A DNA stretch of 64,000 nt from Acheta domesticus (lineage: Eukaryota > Arthropoda > Insecta > Orthoptera > Gryllidae), in contig JAHLJT010004567.1 of assembly GCA_031308135.1 (NCBI GenBank), positions 131,517,715 to 131,581,714 on the forward strand, given 5' to 3'. Numbering within the stretch: the stretch's first letter is position 1; every line of letters begins with the position of its first letter. The position numbers were made by a program, and so were the translations under genes. The notes under the pieces are model-generated. The model ran no database searches. It was not told where the DNA came from and worked only from the letters and a program-made list of their open reading frames with translations. Positions 11,270 to 24,500 of the stretch are shown in pieces.

Positions 11270-13120
11270 GGTGCTCGTGCGTGAGGTTGGTAGCACGGAA
11301 AAGTGAGAATCTTGACGGTTCAGACAGGAAATATTGTGAATTTTCATGGCGAAGGAATACAGAATGATATAATCTTCCTCAATGAAGTAAATATTTTTTT
11401 TTTAACTGATGCGTTACTGCTTGTTATTGTCTTCGAGACGGCGCTCGATGAACACTGCATAACATAACTGGATCGAGAGGGTGGTGATCATGAGGGAAAT
11501 ATGAAAACAGTTGAATGATGTTGTGTAGTTTTTTATGGAAGGAATTATCAGAAAGATTTATGAAAGGGAATTATGGGAAAGAAAAATGAAACGACAAACG
11601 AGTCAAATTAACACCTAGTTAATTAGTAAATAAGTAAATCTGAATCAGTATTATTAGGTAAAATGTATACATAACTGTTTTCCTTAAAATATGACCTCGA
11701 TATATTTTCAGGATTCAGTCGTTTTTATACAGCTTAAAAAAATCGACGTCAATTAAAAAGCGAGCGATACATTAATGACTTCTTCATATTTCTGTCTCCT
11801 TTCGCGCACAAAAAGGATCAGCTGAGACAACTAATTTTCACTTAATTAATCCTAGAAGTACCAAAGTACAAATGGTTACGTGGGGATCTTCGGAGTCCAC
11901 AGAATTTGGGTTTTTGATGTTTTTGACGATTTTCAAAAATTAATTAACAAAACTAATAAAATATACATGTGCATTCATGTTAAAATTCAAGCATCAAGAA
12001 CTAGGAGAAGTTTTAAGATATTTTAAAGGAATGGTAATCGAACCATTTTTATTACATTAGTATCTACTGTTTAAAACATACCTCGCAAGGACGAAAATGT
12101 GTCGACTGCTATTACAGCAAATACTAGAACTCTGAGGCACATTGTAACGAAACAGGAATAAAACAAACATGAATATTTTCCGATGATTCAATGTCTGTTA
12201 TACGACTCCATTCAGAGTAGTAACAAAGGCAACCATGTTACCGTAGCATTTATTATTATTGTTGAATAAAATCTTTGAAATGATTCATACTTGCCTGTTG
12301 GTAGAAAACAAGACAATTATATCATTTTAAATAGCATTTATCAAATAAAAAATATAGATAAGTGTAGTCTTAAAAGGAAATAAAAATAATAGTGACATAA
12401 CGGGAATATTTGCATTAAGCATACATGCAATGCTTCTGGAAAGAAAAGTAATAAATCGTTCTTGTCTACGGAATTTATAATTCATCCGAATACTACGTGT
12501 GTAAAACGTAAGTGTATTATTTTGCTGGAGAATAAAAAATGAATAAAAACCTCTTCCTACTTGCCTTTGAAACTTAAAATTCATTCAAATTTTCTGATAA
12601 TAATCACACACACACAGGTATACGGCAGCAGGTAGGTCCGGTTTGCGATTACCATATGCAACGAACGTTGATGAGGCCATCTCATTGTTTCGGACGCGAG
12701 CACATTCAGAAGGCGAGAGGGAAGCAATATTGCAGTAGCTGCACTTAGACCAAATTTATGGTCGACTCTTAAAGGAAATCCTTAAGCAAAAAATGCTTGC
12801 TTAAAATAAGTGGCCACTTTTAGAGGCCCGAATTTCATATTCGTGTCTTGTGAATGCGCGGTGAATACGTCTTTAAGAGATCGGATACATAGGAATCAGC
12901 CGTTATGTAGTTGTGTCATCAAAGATTGTTTGCAGTGAATATTTATCATTTAAAGACCGTCCAATTTGACCAAAGTGCTTCCAAAATTGTTCATTATTGT
13001 ACGCCTGCAATGTATTACAAAGTCTCTGATTTACCCTTGTTTTACTTAATTAAGATTGCTTTTCAAATACTAAGGTCGCATAGAAATCACTGTAAGAAAT
13101 ATTGGGAGTAACGGTAACAG
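11270..13120. other. AT-rich non-coding stretch
   Basis: No gene recognised. A short (CA)n run lies near 12606-12616. Frames are short and unremarkable. Confidence 0.4.
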
Positions 13121-13126
13121 TATTTA

Positions 13127-13237
13127 GACACACACACACAAACACATTCATACCCCGCGAGGGATTCGAACCCGCGACCCTTCAGGCAAGAGGCAGTTAC
13201 AGATATTCGGCCTTAGCGATATCGGGTATCCGGGCCG
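13127..13237 (-). mobile_element. tRNA-derived SINE head with (TG)n tail
   Basis: On the minus strand, GGTCGCGGGTTCGAATCCC contains a perfect RNA polymerase III B-box (plus 13162-13173). About 45 nt upstream is an A-box-like segment around ATCGCTAAGGCCGAA. The sequence ends in a (TG)n tract (plus 13128-13142 as CA repeats). A tRNA fold with a proper acceptor stem is not evident, so this is a SINE rather than a tRNA gene. Confidence 0.6.
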
Positions 13238-14019
13238 GCGATTAACCTTTCTACGGTAGTAATGCGTTACGTACAGAACTCAAAATGTTCTACGAAATCG
13301 TCATTGTTTTCCAAAGTAGAAGCGAGCGCTGCCGCTTAAGAACAAAACTTCAAGTGGTTAAGAGGCGACCTAATGACGGACCCTTAGGGGAACGGCCGAC
13401 CTCTCTACAGAAGTAAGTAGTTTCTCACAGCCCAGTCATCTACATTTACCCAAATAGCGTACCAGGATATCTGGACTGTAACATTTGAAAGTACACAACT
13501 AATATCGATCAACTTTTTTATGTTAGCTTCGTTTGAAGATCTAAAGTACTGTAGGCAACAATGTACAGCCAGGAACAATCTATTTACTTTTCTAAAAGTG
13601 AGTGCAGAGGGAATGGTGCGGACCATCATCTGTGGCATTGTTTGAATTCAGGTGCTGAGGACGTCAAAGATTGGAAGGAGAGTGTGACGTCCGCGCTAGG
13701 AAACAAATATTGTAGTTTCGAAAATGTTTGGTAGAGTAGCATGTACTCGTCTTCTGACGGCAGGTTCTCCCCCTTCAGGGGATTTTTCCTCAGCCGTACT
13801 TTATGGCCTTTTCTCCGCTGTTTCGTTTTGATGGAGAGGTATTTGGGTGTGAATACTTAAATTCGAAAGCTTAGAACGCGGTTGAATGTAGTTATTATAG
13901 TTAATGTAGTTCGGCCTAACCACATAGTATCAACTTACGTAATTTATAATTTACGTAAGGTATAATAATTACCTATTAAATAAATAATAATATAATCTAT
14001 TTCTAATTACGTAGTTTCT

Positions 14020-14230
14020 GGGGACTCTACTTGAAATAAACCTCAAATTAAAGACTTTTAAATCTAATTGGGTCCAATGGAGAAAATACGTCTGGAGTGT
14101 AATTTGTTTTATTCTTTGCCGATTTCCGTCCTCGGAGGTTCTTTTTACGGGCCTCGTATTCCGAGGACCGATGCGATTCGTCGGTTGCACTAGCGTCGGT
14201 GATCCTAAGGATGCACGACGGATACGAACC
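14020..14230 (+). repeat. Direct-repeat pair B, left copy
   Basis: Shares about 205 bp with 14787-15000. Both include AATCTAATTGGGT.CAATGG, TGGAGTGTAATTTGTTTTAT, a CCGTCCTCGGAGGTTCTTTT block and GGTGATCCTAAG. The pair is in direct orientation, about 770 bp apart. Conserved phrases far longer than expected by chance show common origin. The class is unknown. Confidence 0.75.
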
Positions 14231-14786
14231 TACCATCATTCATTGCACCAAAGGAACATAAAAACATACATTTTGAGTGTTACTTTCTTTATCTTATTCC
14301 TCTACTCCCTTAATCATTGCGAGTAGTTAGAATGTCCGCAAGTTGATATTCGATTAAGTTCATTCAATGGCAAAACAAGACGTAGACTAGGTATTCCTTT
14401 TTCTGTCATCGACCCCTTTTAAAAGAGTTGATTGCTGCCTCCACCCCCCCTTGCGTATTTGTCTGAAATATACAGCATTATCATAAAGAACACACATGTA
14501 TAAACATTATCACAAGGAACTGCACATAAACGACTTAAAGATAACAATTTCACATCCCATATTTTGGTATCTAGGTGCTTCAGAGTCTAAGTAGATGAGT
14601 TTTAAATCTTCATTTTTGTGCAATGGTTAAAAATGTTGAACTTTTCCCCAGTGCATATAGCAGGAAGAATTTTTGTTTCAAAACATTGTATAGTTCTGAA
14701 TAAATATTTATAATTTGTCGGGTTTTCTAAACATCCTAAGGAGTTGCGAAGCCAGGTTTTCAGATGCTCCGGTGGAGGAAATAGAA

Positions 14787-15000
14787 ATGGGAACTCTATT
14801 TGAAATAAACTTCAAATTAGAGACTTAAATCTAATTGGGTACAATGGAGAAAATAAGCCTGGAGTGTAATTTGTTTTATTCTTTGCCGATATCCGTCCTC
14901 GGAGGTTCTTTTTCAAGGGCCTCGTACTTTCGGAAAACCGATGAGGTACACAAGTTGCACCAGCGCCGGTGATCCTAAGAATGAACGACGGACACGAAAG
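14787..15000 (+). repeat. Direct-repeat pair B, right copy
   Basis: Partner of 14020-14230, with small indels, mainly after the CGGAGGTTCTTTTT block. Confidence 0.75.
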
Positions 15001-16085
15001 AAGAGCGATTTTGTAATTTATTATGTCACTTTGTATCTAGAAACAATTAATTAACTAGTTTTTTTGCAATCAATGGGATCATGATAGTACGTATCAATCG
15101 TCGGCGCATACACCCCCAATCGACCCCTTTCATCACTGCTCCCCTTCAAAATTTCATTGACCCCTAGGGGGTGGATGCCGACCCCGTTGGAAACTCCTGA
15201 GCTATACTGGGCGGGAAGGGATAGAGTAGGGTGAAACTAGACATGGCGGAGCGGAGAGGGCAGCATCTGGCCGGGGAGCAGCAGTGCGGAGATGTAAATA
15301 TTAAAATTACTACCATTGCACTGTATAGATTACAATAATTCCTTTTCCTCTCTAATAGATGATTGCTATAAATTATTACAGAGGTAGTGAAGAGTACAGA
15401 CAAAAGGTTGAGAACAGGGATCGGACACTTCAGGAACTCATTTTAAGCTCAAAACGAATTCGGTCCGGAGCGGCCGATTTTTACTTTCTCGCCTTACGAA
15501 TACTTCGGAAGAAGAGAAAGTTATGTTTTTTATATTGTTGCCCCGTGAGGTCCGGAAGTGAAATCAACTGCATTATCTATTAACTGCGTTAAATAGATTT
15601 ACGACAAACATCACCCACTTTCTCGTACTACAACTAACATTTCTTTTCTCAGGTCTGATGTATTGCCCGATTTGCGATACTCGATTGTCATATCTTTGTC
15701 TATCCAACTATGTGAAAGGGAGATCACAACAGAAAAATACTAATTTACTATAATTTTTGCGCCAATTGGAACACTTGAGTTTTAATACTTATTACGAAAC
15801 ATATTATAAATGTTAATAGAAGTCAATAAGTTTATTAGAACTCTTGTGTCATCACTGTTTAACAAAACTAATCTCAGCTTGATAATCACAGTGGATAATC
15901 ATAAATTATGTTTCTGAATCTCGTTCTTTCACCGCCTTCTGAACTGCGTCTCATCATAGGCCAATAAAGTTAATTGGGTAGATTAATCTGATAGAAATAG
16001 AGATAGATTTTTTTTCACATACCACACTCTTCGAGACACAGCAGATGTCTTATTAAATGCTGAATGTCATGATTGCGAAACAAAA
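15001..16085. other. Non-coding stretch, nothing firmly recognised
   Basis: Contains the frame of 74 codons starting at 15359 and one of 79 codons on the minus strand, neither with a motif. A C-rich phrase (CCCCCAATCGACCCC near 15113, GACCCCTAGGGGGTGG near 15160) may belong to an unidentified element. Confidence 0.4.
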
Positions 16086-16089
16086 TACG

Positions 16090-16700
16090 CACTCCCGTTC
16101 ACTAGCCACGCCAGACAGTACGGTGAGGGGGCGGTGGCTGTGGCGGGGGAGGTTACAGGGGCGGTGGCGGTGGCGAGGGCGGGGACGGGGCGCACGCCCT
16201 GAGTGAAAAATAAATGCACCAACATCTCCTCAAATTTTGATATTGCTCAAAATAGAGAGCACATTGATTCGAGATTCCGGCCGCGTCTACAACTAAGGTC
16301 ATTAGTCCCGTAAGTGTTGTGCATGATTTATCGCCGAAGGTGGCGGTGATCTTCCCCCGACAGATGGCAAGATTCAGCGCCGACGTGGGAGGACATGTCA
16401 GGCCCTGGCTGTCCGCTGGCCAGGCCAAGCGGTGCGGAGGCGGGGGCGGCGGCTGGGCCGGGCCGAGCGCCCCGGGCGGAAAATGTATGCGCCAACACCT
16501 CCCGCCACGCCGCGCCGCTCCGCTCCGTCGCGAGATGAAGCGCCATTGTAACGGAGGATGCGCGCGCAGATTGCGGGATTTATTATGGCGATTATAGTAA
16601 TATCTACAAAATTGCTCTGCGCGGCACGTGGCCTTCGCGAGAGATGCTCTGCGCGCCGACGCGGCGCTTCCGGGCAGACGCCTCTGCCGCCCCCGCCCTT
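16090..16700. other. GC-rich island containing a SINE fragment
   Basis: Two CpG-rich blocks (about 16120-16200 and 16430-16700) flank a fragment of the ~550-bp SINE family (16255-16400). Open frames on both strands cover the same bases and have no known domain. Confidence 0.45.
16255..16400 (-). mobile_element. SINE family S, 3' fragment (copy 1)
   Basis: Phrases AAGGTCATTAGTCCCGTAAG, GTGATCTTCCCCCG and GATGGCAAGATTC.GCGCCGAC match, in order, the 3' half of the family S copy at 41.32-41.86 kb. Confidence 0.6.
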
Positions 16701-16805
16701 GCCGCCTCCTGCTGCTAGGGAAACAAGATGACTAGATGATAGGTTATATAATGCAAAAAAGGTGGACGTTTTGAATCACATCTACTGGTTTTCGATAGCT
16801 TGCTC

Positions 16806-17060
16806 AAAATGCAGATTGACTGATTAGACATTCCGGCTGCGTCAACGTCTAAGATTAGTCCCGTAAGTGTTGTGAATTTTTTTAATCCGAGAGGTAGCCA
16901 AAGTCTTTTCCCCTTCGATGCGAGATCCGACGCCGACCTACTGCTCTAGAGATAACTTCCTTCTCTGCGAGATGGCAAAAGAATGTAACGAAGTTTGCAT
17001 GGCTAGGCGGAAGAACGGGGCTGATGACCTGGACCTCGCCACGGAAAATAAGAAATCATT
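16806..17060 (-). mobile_element. SINE family S, fragment (copy 2)
   Basis: Carries AGATTAGTCCCGTAAGTG, TCTTTTCCCCTTCGATG and GAGATCCGACGCCGACCTAC, matching the family S 3' body. A GATTGATTG-type run, the family's tail motif, lies just to its right near 17068-17086. Confidence 0.6.
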
Positions 17061-17089
17061 GATTGGTTGATTGATTGACTATGTTTCAT

Positions 17090-19190
17090 CAGGTTCTGAC
17101 GGAGGGAGGCTGAAGCTCCATGAGACCCCCTCCGTGATTAGGCGACAGGAGATTAAAATCAAAAGCAAAGGATTTTTTCTCTCCGGCGCAGATTCTTAAA
17201 ATGATTTCTTCCTAAAGGCTTTGGATTTTCGGATCTCTCTCTGTTCACGTTCTTTCATCTGCGTCTAATATTACTGGTACAAATTTTGGTTCCTGTGGTT
17301 ACATCAATTGAACGGTAAGGAGTGAAATGTAGACATGGTTGCAAAGTACCTTTCCGCAAGCCCAAAACAGTGATACTGGGGGGGCGGGGCATTTACGGTT
17401 CACAATGTCCTGAATTGTGCTCGTTGAGCGCGGCTGGCGATGGGTCAACATGTGAAGTTGTAAATAATTTAACTTAACGCATTCGATTTTACCTGACATT
17501 TTGCGTATAATTGCCAAGCGTATATTGTGTTATTCTTTTTCGACATGCGAGTTCGAAGAGATTTTGTATGTATGTGTTGTTGAACTCGTTAGACACATGT
17601 GCGAAAATAAACGATAAAAATAGTGTATGAATTTACCCTTTCGAGCATTCCCTAATAGTATGAAATGCTGGGACATGCAAGGTAATGCAAAGAAGTTGCA
17701 AAGGTCACCCCACGTTAAATACGGATGATTCCTTTCACAACAAAAATTGTCATCTTCATACACGGCGGTCGATTCGTTGAAAGGGATGTGCGACGAGGCT
17801 GTAGGTCTCGCAAATGCCATCGATCAGTGGTAATTGCCGTAACTTTGTCGACGTCTATTACATGGTGCGACGATCTGGTGTAACTTTCAGGCTACTAAGA
17901 GTAATGGAAAAACACTTTTAGATAAATTGAGCTGTAAAAAGAACGCGGAAGCAAGTCAAAAATATTTTGAACGGAAGTGGGATGCGTTCTAATGTACATT
18001 GGTACCAAAGAAAATTTTTTCAAGTGACCTGAAGTATGAGAGTATAAACGTCCCTGAGGTTTTGAATCAAGCAAATTCTTCTGCCAAATCAGCGAGTTTA
18101 GGCGCCCGCTCCTCCCACATTTAGCTAGACAAAATTCAGAAAAGAGTAGTTTAATTCTCTGGTGACCAATTCGCTCAAAATGAATTGCGACCGCTTTCAA
18201 ATCCCAGAAAGAAGACTAGGCGTAGCGCTTATATGAGAAGTATGTAGGTTTCCTGGCGTGGAAGGAAATTCGGATCAGATTTAATCAGAAGGGATCATAA
18301 TTTCAAAATTTGTACACGAACTCAATGTTCTGATTCCGGGAAATTCGTTGAAAATCGAACAATAAATGACAGGTACAATTTACTTGCTAATGTATTTTGG
18401 GACTGGCTGGGGGGAGTGTAGATACATTTATAAATATATTGTGACGTAAAATATGTATGTAATGTATTTGTATTGCGCGCATTGGATGGTATTGTTTTTT
18501 ATCTTATGTTAAAGTGTCTTAATGCAGCAATATTCGTATTATGAACATTGTAATACTTCTTAGAGGTCTACCACTGGGTGTTAAACCCTTAGTACATCGA
18601 ATATATCTAACCGGCATGCGTTTGGATTGTAAGTGATAACTAGCCGAATCCCTGTGATTCCCTGTAACATTGCACAAGAGGAAGACCTGAACATTACACC
18701 ATTTCCAAATTACTACAAAAGCATTCTACGGGAAATCAAGAACTCCCAAAAAGTTGTTTCATGTCGATCAATGCTTATTCTCCAAAATAAATGAAATGTG
18801 GGAAGTTAACGAATTGTGGAACAATACAATTACAGTTCATTTTCAACATACATTTCTAAAAATGAAATTGAAATATTTTATATTAAGCAATATTTCTACA
18901 TACATATTATAGTGACCCATAGTATGATATCCTGTTATGTCCAATAACTTTAAAACGTTATGGATCACACACATTGATCTAACTCAAAATTGTTTGTAAA
19001 AGGACATAACGTGAGTCAGAAGATGGCCAGCATTAAAAAACACTCACTAATATTTGCATTTAAAAGCAATCTTCCAAATTATAATTGGGCTTACTATCTG
19101 AGCTTCGCAAATTATAACATCACGATGCACCGATATCACATCAGGTAAGAGTTCTATTCAGTTTAATCTATTATTAAAATTTGTATTTTT
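17090..19190. other. Non-coding stretch
   Basis: A short imperfect hairpin (ACGGAGGG near 17099, CCCTCCGT near 17128) is the only structure noticed. Frames of up to 101 codons on the minus strand lack motifs. Confidence 0.4.
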
Positions 19191-19199
19191 ACTAAGAAT

Positions 19200-19570
19200 A
19201 GTAAGTGCCGTCGATAATACATATAAGACCGACTACCTTTAATTGCAAGTACATTGTCGCCCGCATTTTCACGAAAAATTACGCAAAAAGTACTCAAATT
19301 TTCGAAAAGTTGTACATGACCTTTATTTCAAAATCTATCTTTAAGGAACAAGATTTCATTAAGAGAAAAATCTCATCTTTAATATAGTTGTAGGAAGAAA
19401 AAAAATTGTGAAATTTTGCAATTTTCGAAAAATCAGGGTTTTCAACGAACATGAGACCTACACCATTCTCTTAAACGTACTTCAAACTCTACTTCGTATC
19501 GAGAAAGTAAAAATCAGGAAATTCGGTTAAGAGACAGCTCAAACTTCTTTCTAAAAAAACCCCTAGTAAT
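19200..19570 (-). repeat. Family F, minus-strand fragment
   Basis: On the minus strand, AGGTCTCATGTTCGTTGAAA with the following AACCCTG is nearly identical to 40166-40195. The surrounding phrases about flexible A/T runs also follow the family order. Confidence 0.6.
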
Positions 19571-20440
19571 TAAAAAATGTAGATGGTAGTTGTGTGAGGT
19601 AGAGATATTTGGCTTTCGAGATACGAAAAGCAGCGCATTATGAAAGAGAAAATGTTGAATTCTAAGCAATTGTTGTGACATTTAAATGTTTTCCCAAATG
19701 TCAACCCACTTTTAATTCATTGTTTATTTGTCAATTAGAAACTCCTTTGTATCGAAGCATTTCAATTCAGGGTAATAGAAATGCAGCTTATGGAAATTGT
19801 TAGAAGTTGACAATTATTCGGCTCCAATAGGAATTGCTGAATTGCCTGCTGGAATTCGCAAAGCTCTCAAAGATGAATACATAACTAATTTTCTTGGAAA
19901 CAAACTATCTCCCCCACCATCATCCATTTTTGTGCAACAATGTTAAGATGGAGAAATGAGGAAGAATGTTGAAGGATAATACTCCACAAGTGCTAAATCC
20001 AATAATCAATTAAATAAACTGAAACCAAGACTTAAGAAACCTGATGTTTCTGGAGGGAACAATCTCTCACGAGAACAAAAAATGCATCTCCAGAACACCA
20101 GTTTGCCAACATTCACTGAATGACAAAAACTACGTAGGTATACAATGGAGTGGAAAGGGGTTCTTATACCAACCACTTCTACTGTTCTACTGTTCGTAAT
20201 CAAGACGATGATTCGTAAATTACTAGCAATAAAATGTAGACACAATAGAGTGAATTTCACTAAAAAAACAGAACTGCACTGAGAAGCAATGGCATAACTA
20301 TTTTAAAGGAACGGAAAATACCCAAGTAATTGCAGATCATCTACTTCCCGATATCTGTTGAAGAGCTCTGAGCATAGAAATATTTCTCGAATAGAGAGAC
20401 AAAACAAACGAGATAGGACAGAGAAGTGGTAAATTTGCAA
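19571..20440. other. Non-coding stretch, nothing recognised
   Basis: Only short frames without motifs. Confidence 0.4.
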
Positions 20441-20469
20441 GTTGGTAAGTCGATGTGTTTGTGTAGGGG

Positions 20470-21260
20470 ATGGGCGAAGGGGTGTGTGGAGACAAGGAGG
20501 CGGCGAGGCAGGGCGTTACTGGGCGGCATGGCAGGACGAGGCAAGGCGGGGAGAAACAAGGCGGGATGAGGCAAGTGCGGAACGAAGCAAGGTGGGGGAG
20601 GCAAGGCAGGACGAATCAAGGCGGGGCGAAGCAAGGCGGTGCGAAGCAAGGCGGGGCGAAGCAAGATGGGGAGAAGCAAGGCGGGGCGAGGCAAGTCGGG
20701 GAATGCAAGGTGGGGCAAGGCAAGTCGGGAGGCAAGAGGGCGATTTAGGGAATGGCAATGACCGGACAATAAGGTGGCTAGATGGGATGGCAAGGGTAAT
20801 GGGAAGGCGAGATGGAAACTGGGAAGGCAAGTCAGGGTGAGAAGTGGGGTGGCAAGGTGGGGTGACTTGTAGGATGGCTAGGAGGATTGGCAAGTGACAT
20901 AGCAAGGCGGATTGAGAAGCTTAGTGGGCAATCAATGCGGGAATGGGAGGCAGGACACATCTGCAGGGGAAGATAAATCAAGGCAAAGCAAGGCAAGGGA
21001 AGGCGAGGCGAGGCAATCCAAGTCATGGCATGACAAGGCAAGGCAAGCCAAGTCATGGCATGACAAGGCAAGGCAAAGCAAGGCAAGCCCAGACCAGGCT
21101 AGGCTAGGCCAGGCCAGGCCAGTCAAGTCAAGTCAAGTCAAGTTACGTCAAGTCAACTCACGTGAAGTCACGTGAATTCAAGTCAAGGCAAGGCAAGGCA
21201 AGACAAGGCAAGGGAGGGCAAGGCATGGCAAGTCAAGACAAAGTTGGGCAAGGCAAGACA
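20470..21260. repeat. GGCAA-type pentanucleotide satellite, degenerate
   Basis: About 790 bp are built of imperfect pentamers such as AAGGC, CAAGG, AAGTC and AAGCA. There is a shift from G-rich variants (GGGGCGAAGCAAGGC, 20.5-20.7 kb) to AAGTC-rich variants (21.12-21.18 kb). A short block AAGTCATGGCATGACAAGG is tandemly repeated near 21019-21065. Long frames in several phases on both strands follow from the period of five and the lack of stop codons. Confidence 0.85.
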
Positions 21261-21284
21261 AATCAAGGCGACAAAACAGAATAA

Positions 21285-21575
21285 GTGAGAGAGAGCCAGA
21301 GCGAGGATCGGAGGCGCGCCGCTGGTGAGATGGGTCGCGTTGCCAGCCAACCGGGCGACCCCGCGCAGCGCGATGCGGTGCGGTGCGGTGCGGGGTGGTG
21401 CGGGGCGGGGAGGAGAGCGCCTGGCACAAGCGCTGGCCTGTTGCGGCGACGCCTCCGCCGTGCGCGGCCACTTGAGGTCTTCAGCGGCCGTAACCCACTT
21501 CGCGAGAGCAAACGCTGCGCGCTGCAAGCACCTGGGCCTCACCGCGCCACCAGCAGCCAGCGCCTGACGGCTTTA
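21285..21575. other. CpG-dense island adjoining the pentanucleotide array
   Basis: Contains GATGCGGTGCGGTGCGGTGC near 21371. Five overlapping frames are open here, so coding cannot be inferred. Confidence 0.4.
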
Positions 21576-21579
21576 TTGT

Positions 21580-24500
21580 TATGACGCTATTCTTTGTGCT
21601 TTTCAATTCAAGAACGCTTTGCATTGTCCTGACTGCTATTTGGAAATAGGGAAAGTTTGAATGACATTTTAGTTTCCTCTCGTTTGCTAAGAATTTTTGA
21701 AGAAGCAAACTCGTAAACGTAATTTGATTACAGGTTTTTAGACAAGTTTCTTTTAGAAGTTAAAAAAATAGCTTGAAGGAAATTACGAGTAGAGTTGTTG
21801 TAGGACAAAAAATTGAAACGCAACTATTACTTCTTTATTTATTTATGCATAAAATAAATTAACGTTTTTTAATAAGACAATGAATACTGAAAGATGTTTT
21901 GATAGTAAATCTCAATGTGTTCTTTTAAATTTCACTTGATTGCGGAAAAGATGCTCATTAAGTCCGACAAAAGAAGGATGTGAACTTCATGGCAGTTTCC
22001 CTAGGTTGCATCTCTTCTTCTAGATTTTACAACAAAAATTTCTTTCCAGATACAGATTCCCAAATGATGTACTTTAGGTTACAATAGAAGGTTGCGTGTT
22101 AGAATCATATTGGGGCCAGCAATATCACAAGGGTGGCTCGTAAGGCTGCGTATTATTAAAAAAAAACAATCACTCCGGGATAAAATAAATTGCATTGTTG
22201 TGCGTCAAGAGATAGTAACTGTTCCATAATTCTAATAGCGTAAATGTCACAATGATCTAAACAAAACAACATGGTGGAATGTGAGGTTGAGTGTTTAAAT
22301 ACCTACAAATAAAAAAATACGTTCTAGAGTAAAAAATGTTTCCAGGCCTAGGTTTTGGTAATGTATTTGTTACTATTTAAAACTATAAAATAAAATTGAT
22401 ATTTTGCAATGATACAAAGCCTTCAAAACTCAAGCGATGAAGTACAATCACGTTCTTTGAAGGATACACTAATATAATGTTTTACAAGTTACTCGATTTG
22501 ATGGAAAACAAAAGGAAGGATACATTCTATTGTACAACGTGAGTACTTTCCAATCTCTGATTAGATTGTAATTTCAAGAGGTCTTCAATAAAGGCGAATA
22601 TTTGAAACGCAGCCTCAATACCATGAACGTACGAAAAGTTTTAAAATTCTTCTTCAAAAACAAATCAATTGCTTTACCAATCTTGTTACATCGCACTGCA
22701 AGTCTTGGAAGAGTTCATAAATCGATATCAATGCTATCAGCAACATGAGTCAACGACACACTTGTCTCGTATCTTTTTAACTCATTTTCCCCGGTCATTA
22801 TCTGTAGATCAGAAATTCGCTTCTGAGTTCAATGTCTCTTAGCTCTTGTAAGTTGTACAAGTGTTGAAAGAAAATGCCTATTACAATCGTCTTTGTATAC
22901 TGAATAAAGCCACAAAATTGAAACACACGAGTTATTTCTATGATTCCTCAGAACAAAGTGGAAAGGACAACGAATTTTTTTATTGATTAGGATCATTAAT
23001 AAATTTGTTTCATAATTCCTTTAAACAAAATAGTACAGTATCGTTTCGATTTTGAAGAAAAATAAAGTTGCAATTCATTTTGTAAAACAGTTTTAAGGCA
23101 TTCTTATCTGATAAGTTTAATACATAAAACGATGAATCAGTAGAGGTCCTCATTACTTTGGTCATCGAGAAAGCTATTAATATTTTAATCATTGACTTGT
23201 GATCCAAAATTAACAGCAATGGTGAATGCAAATTTCAATATCCTATCTATAAGCGTCTTAACATTTTCAATGCGGCACATTAAAAAAATAATTTAAAATC
23301 TCTTGCTGCACAGGTATGATAATACATACGAATATTTTTCTAAAGGAAAAGCACCTCTTACTAAAAACATATTTTGAAGTCAGTGCCATAAATGTAATTA
23401 AAAGCCATAAAATTTTTGTTCTTTAATATAAATGTTATTTTCAATATGTTTCATAAGTAAATAAGAGATTAAATGTGAATATATTTCCCACGTTTTATAT
23501 GTAATGACAATTTGACTTGGGTCTTGTCTTTTTTTAATTTTTTTGAAACTCGATACAACAGTTTGGACATTCAATTTTACACGAATCTAGCTAATCGAAA
23601 TAATGTATTTCCGCAAAAGCAAGCACTAGCGAATCAGTCACCCACATAATCTGGAATGCACCTAATACCCGCATACGCAACATCTGTCAGGAAACAGGTG
23701 AAAACGAAAATAAAAATGTATCACTCAACGAACTGTTGTCTTTCAGCGTGTTACTCACGAAAATCCGAAATGTTCTTCCGCATTTCCCAAAACATTCTCA
23801 CCAAATGGGATAATTTAATGATTGTGTCATAACTAAAGAAAATCTCAGAAAGTTACGTTCCCATATGCTGGTACTACTGCTAGTCATCGGCTTGCACAAC
23901 ATTCCAGGGAAACCAGATTTCTAAATCAATGTGTGAAATTTGAAGATAGGATTGCAAGCTCTAGATACGAGTTAATAATTATTTGAAACATTCCAAATTT
24001 CAAACTTCCTTTTCGTGCATTTGAAATATAATTTCGCGGAAATAAGAACTAAATAAAATATAATTTCAGTTTCGTTTCATGATTAATTAGGTTACTCCTT
24101 AAACATCTAGAAGTATACTCTTCCATTACACACTAATTGTTCAAATGGAAATATAATATTCGAATACAGTTTTATTTGTTGTATTAAAAAATTTAATAAA
24201 TAATTTCAAAATTCAAAAATTCATCCCCATCTACAAGAACAAGTATCGAGAAAGCTTGGAAAAGAGAGTTAATATTATTTGAGTCCGATACAATTACAAA
24301 CTAAACTAATAGGTATGCATTAATATATCCCCCCTACAAATTTATCAACAAGAGAATTGTTAAATACATTATCACAGTATGAAGAAATAGTTGAGAGTGA
24401 AATTACAAGAACAAAATAGAGGTCTCCACTTCCTGACCGGCTTAATAAACATATCTCAAGCTAATTAGTATAATCTTTCAATACATTAGTGAAAAAATAC

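Noticed and set aside
10699..11367. A 222-codon plus frame
   Set aside because: It joins a family F fragment, a purine tract and a CpG island. It has no consistent protein character.
13127..13237. Possible tRNA gene because of a perfect B-box
   Set aside because: No acceptor stem, and a TG simple-repeat tail follows. A SINE is the better explanation.
20341..21584. Several 80-150-codon frames on both strands
   Set aside because: Generated by the GGCAA-type pentamers and the adjoining GC-rich island. Overlapping and without motifs.
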